DNA of 64,000 nt from NCBI RefSeq assembly GCF_036077095.1, contig NZ_CP107960.1, forward strand, positions 4,712,001-4,776,000, read 5' to 3'. A program made the translations under genes and the position numbers. The notes below the pieces were generated by a model. That model ran no database searches. It worked only from the letters and a program-made list of their open reading frames with translations, and was not told where the DNA came from. Below, piece by piece: positions 62,289 to 64,000 of the stretch. This DNA is from Streptomyces sp. NBC_00376. GTDB taxonomy: Bacteria; Actinomycetota; Actinomycetes; Streptomycetales; Streptomycetaceae. Each line of letters starts with the position of its first letter. The first letter of the stretch is position 1.

Positions 62289-64000
62289 ATGACGCGAGCC
62301 GAGCAGCCAACGGTCGTGAGCCCCACCTCCGACACACTTGCCGCAGACTCACGCGAGCGCGCCGTACGAGCCCTGTTGCGTGTTCCCCCGCTGAAGCGGT
62401 TGTGGAGCGCGCAGCTCGTCGGCAGTACCGGCGATGCACTCGCCCTTCTCGTGCTGGTGCTGATGTCGCTGCAAGCGGCGGTCCTTGAGGGCTCATTCGG
62501 GACCGGGTACCGAGGCGCGGCCTTTGCCGTCGCCGCGGTGTTCGGTGCCCGGATCCTTGCCACCCTGCTCTTCGGAGCCGTACTCCTGGGGCCGCTGACG
62601 ACGCTCACCGCGCCCGGCGGACCGCTGGACCGGCGGTGGCTGATGATCGGGACGGACGGGCTGCGGCTCGCGCTGCTGGTCGTCGCGCCGCTGTGGATCG
62701 ACTGGATGCCCGACAAGGCACTCATGATGATCCTCATCACCGTCTTCGTCGTCGGCGCGGCCGAGCGCCTGTGGACGGTCGCCAAGGACGGCGCCGCCCC
62801 CGCGCTGCTGCCCGCCCCGCCCCCCGAAGGCGCGACGGTACGCCCGCTGCCCGACCACCTCGACGCACTGCGCCGGCTCTCCGTCCGGACCGACTTCGCC
62901 GCGATCCCGCTGGCGGCGGCCGCACTGCTGATCGCCACCCTCATCGGCAACCTGCTGGGCTCGGGCCTGGAATGGTTCTCGATCCACCAGGCGGCCCTCG
63001 GCTCGTACGTCGCGGCCGGGCTCTTCTCTGCGTCGATCTCCATCCTGTACTTCCTGGAACTGCCCGGTACGCAGACCCCGCGCCCGCGCTCGCCGCTGGA
63101 GGGCCTGCGACGGCCGTCGAGCGGCAGCGGACCCGACAAGGGCCGCACCGGATCCGTCCCGCTGGTCGTCGGAGCGTCGGCCGCCGTCGCCGGAGCCATC
63201 GCCGCGGCCGCCGCCGTCTCGGTGCTGCACGCCGCCGACCTGGGCGGCGGACCCGCCACCTTCGCACTGCTGATCCTCGGCCTGACCGGCGCCACCGGGG
63301 TCGGCATCCGGACCGCGGAGAAGGTGCTGCCCACCCTGTCGCGGCGCCGGCTGCTCTCGCTGGCCACCGCCGTCACCGGCCTCGCGCTGCTCGCCATGGG
63401 CCTCGTGCCGGACACGGCGACCGTGCTGATGATCGCGGTGCTCGCCGGTTACGCCGCGGGCGTCGCCGCCCACACCGGTCATGTCCTGGTCGACCAGGAG
63501 ACCGAGGAGTTCCGCCGGGCCAGGACCACCGAGCACCTCCAGGCCGTCGTACGGGTCCTCATCGCGCTCGGCGCGCTCGCGGGCCCGCTGCTGGCCGCCG
63601 CGATCGGCGCCCACCGGGTGGGCTCGGGCGACTTCGTCTTCGAGCACGGTGGAGCGGCCTTCACGCTGATGCTGATCGGCGCGCTGCTGCTGCCGGTCGC
63701 CGTGATCGTCCTCGCGAAGACGGACGACCGCTCCGGAGTGCCGCTGCGCCGCGATCTGCGCGAGGCGCTGCGCGGCGGCGACCCGGCGGTCGCCCCCGCC
63801 GCGACCGGTTTCTTCATCGCTCTGGAGGGCGGCGACGGTGCGGGCAAGTCCACCCAGGTCGAGGCGCTCGCCGACTGGATCCGCGCCAAGGGCCACGAGG
63901 TCGTCGTCACCCGCGAGCCGGGCGCGACGCCGGTCGGCAAGCGGCTGCGCTCGATCCTGCTCGACGTCTCGTCGGCCGGGCTGTCCAACCGGGCCGAGGC
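62289..64000 (+). CDS. tmk: MFS-like membrane domain fused to thymidylate kinase (3'-truncated)
   Basis: The first ~490 residues form a multi-helix membrane domain ([52 protein letters not shown]), resembling an MFS transporter. At residue ~505 the thymidylate kinase domain begins: [15 protein letters not shown] (P-loop from residue 514), [22 protein letters not shown]. It phosphorylates dTMP for DNA synthesis; why it is membrane-tethered in streptomycetes is unclear. TAGGCT lies 6 nt before the ATG, suggesting a leaderless mRNA. The frame is open to the end of the window and continues beyond it. Confidence 0.92.
   Translation, partial: MTRAEQPTVVSPTSDTLAADSRERAVRALLRVPPLKRLWSAQLVGSTGDALALLVLVLMSLQAAVLEGSFGTGYRGAAFAVAAVFGARILATLLFGAVLLGPLTTLTAPGGPLDRRWLMIGTDGLRLALLVVAPLWIDWMPDKALMMILITVFVVGAAERLWTVAKDGAAPALLPAPPPEGATVRPLPDHLDALRRLSVRTDFAAIPLAAAALLIATLIGNLLGSGLEWFSIHQAALGSYVAAGLFSASISILYFLELPGTQTPRPRSPLEGLRRPSSGSGPDKGRTGSVPLVVGASAAVAGAIAAAAAVSVLHAADLGGGPATFALLILGLTGATGVGIRTAEKVLPTLSRRRLLSLATAVTGLALLAMGLVPDTATVLMIAVLAGYAAGVAAHTGHVLVDQETEEFRRARTTEHLQAVVRVLIALGALAGPLLAAAIGAHRVGSGDFVFEHGGAAFTLMLIGALLLPVAVIVLAKTDDRSGVPLRRDLREALRGGDPAVAPAATGFFIALEGGDGAGKSTQVEALADWIRAKGHEVVVTREPGATPVGKRLRSILLDVSSAGLSNRAE

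Noticed and set aside
59123..63415. 1430-codon minus-strand frame opposite topA
   Set aside because: It is rich in Arg/Gly/Val/Leu-biased shadow composition and has no recognisable domain; topA on the plus strand is certain.

Overview
The window is chromosomal DNA from a Streptomyces or very close relative. GC is very high, GTG, ATG and TTG starts are mixed, many ATGA/GTGA overlaps occur, and several genes match Streptomyces developmental or core loci as I remember them: wblA, bldG with its anti-sigma gene, the 952-residue lysine-tailed topA, crp and the membrane-domain/thymidylate kinase fusion. No plasmid, prophage, insertion sequence or CRISPR array was seen. All product calls come from reading motifs; no database search was run.

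Layout. 0-4 kb: end of aspartokinase and asd (lysine/threonine/methionine branch), then an ECF-type sigma factor coupled to a large one-pass membrane protein. 4-11 kb: SURF1, an S9 peptidase, a methyltransferase, a SnoaL-like protein, a divergent HxlR regulator/MFS exporter pair and a secreted SGNH lipase. 11.4-14.2 kb: a small basic protein divergent from a HelD-type RNA-polymerase helicase across a 40-bp perfect palindrome. 14.2-15 kb: remnants of an FAD dehydrogenase and an IclR regulator, then tRNA-Pro(CGG).

15.3-62 kb is an old actinobacterial core block. It runs metallophosphoesterase, YqeY, class A PBP, wblA, two ArsA-like ATPases, DUF4177, RidA, Nudix, MBL hydrolase, crp, nth, Nudix, marP, epoxide-hydrolase-like protein, holin-X membrane protein, nhaA, acs. 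It continues with a SulP-STAS-carbonic anhydrase fusion, a lipoprotein deacetylase, a MinD/CooC-like ATPase divergent from a degenerate Fic-like protein, a HAD phosphatase, a Tad-type pilus operon (ssd-cpaF-tadB-tadC-flp-tadE-tadG), an MrfA-like helicase, bldG and its anti-sigma partner, hppA, a lipoprotein, a methyltransferase, a tiny membrane protein, topA, and the start of the thymidylate kinase fusion. From memory, this order largely mirrors M. tuberculosis Rv3682 (ponA2) through Rv3646c (topA).

The points most worth a second look are: the palindrome between the small basic gene and the HelD gene; DnaA-box-like repeats upstream of the Tad operon; the Fic-like/CooC-like divergent pair; a 36-bp tandem repeat; an unusual GTCGG-rich spacer inside the bldG locus; a Tyr in place of an expected substrate-binding Arg in Asd; a sense-antisense coding overlap between a Tad gene and a helicase; and a recurring -10-like hexamer 6-8 nt before start codons, suggesting many leaderless mRNAs.
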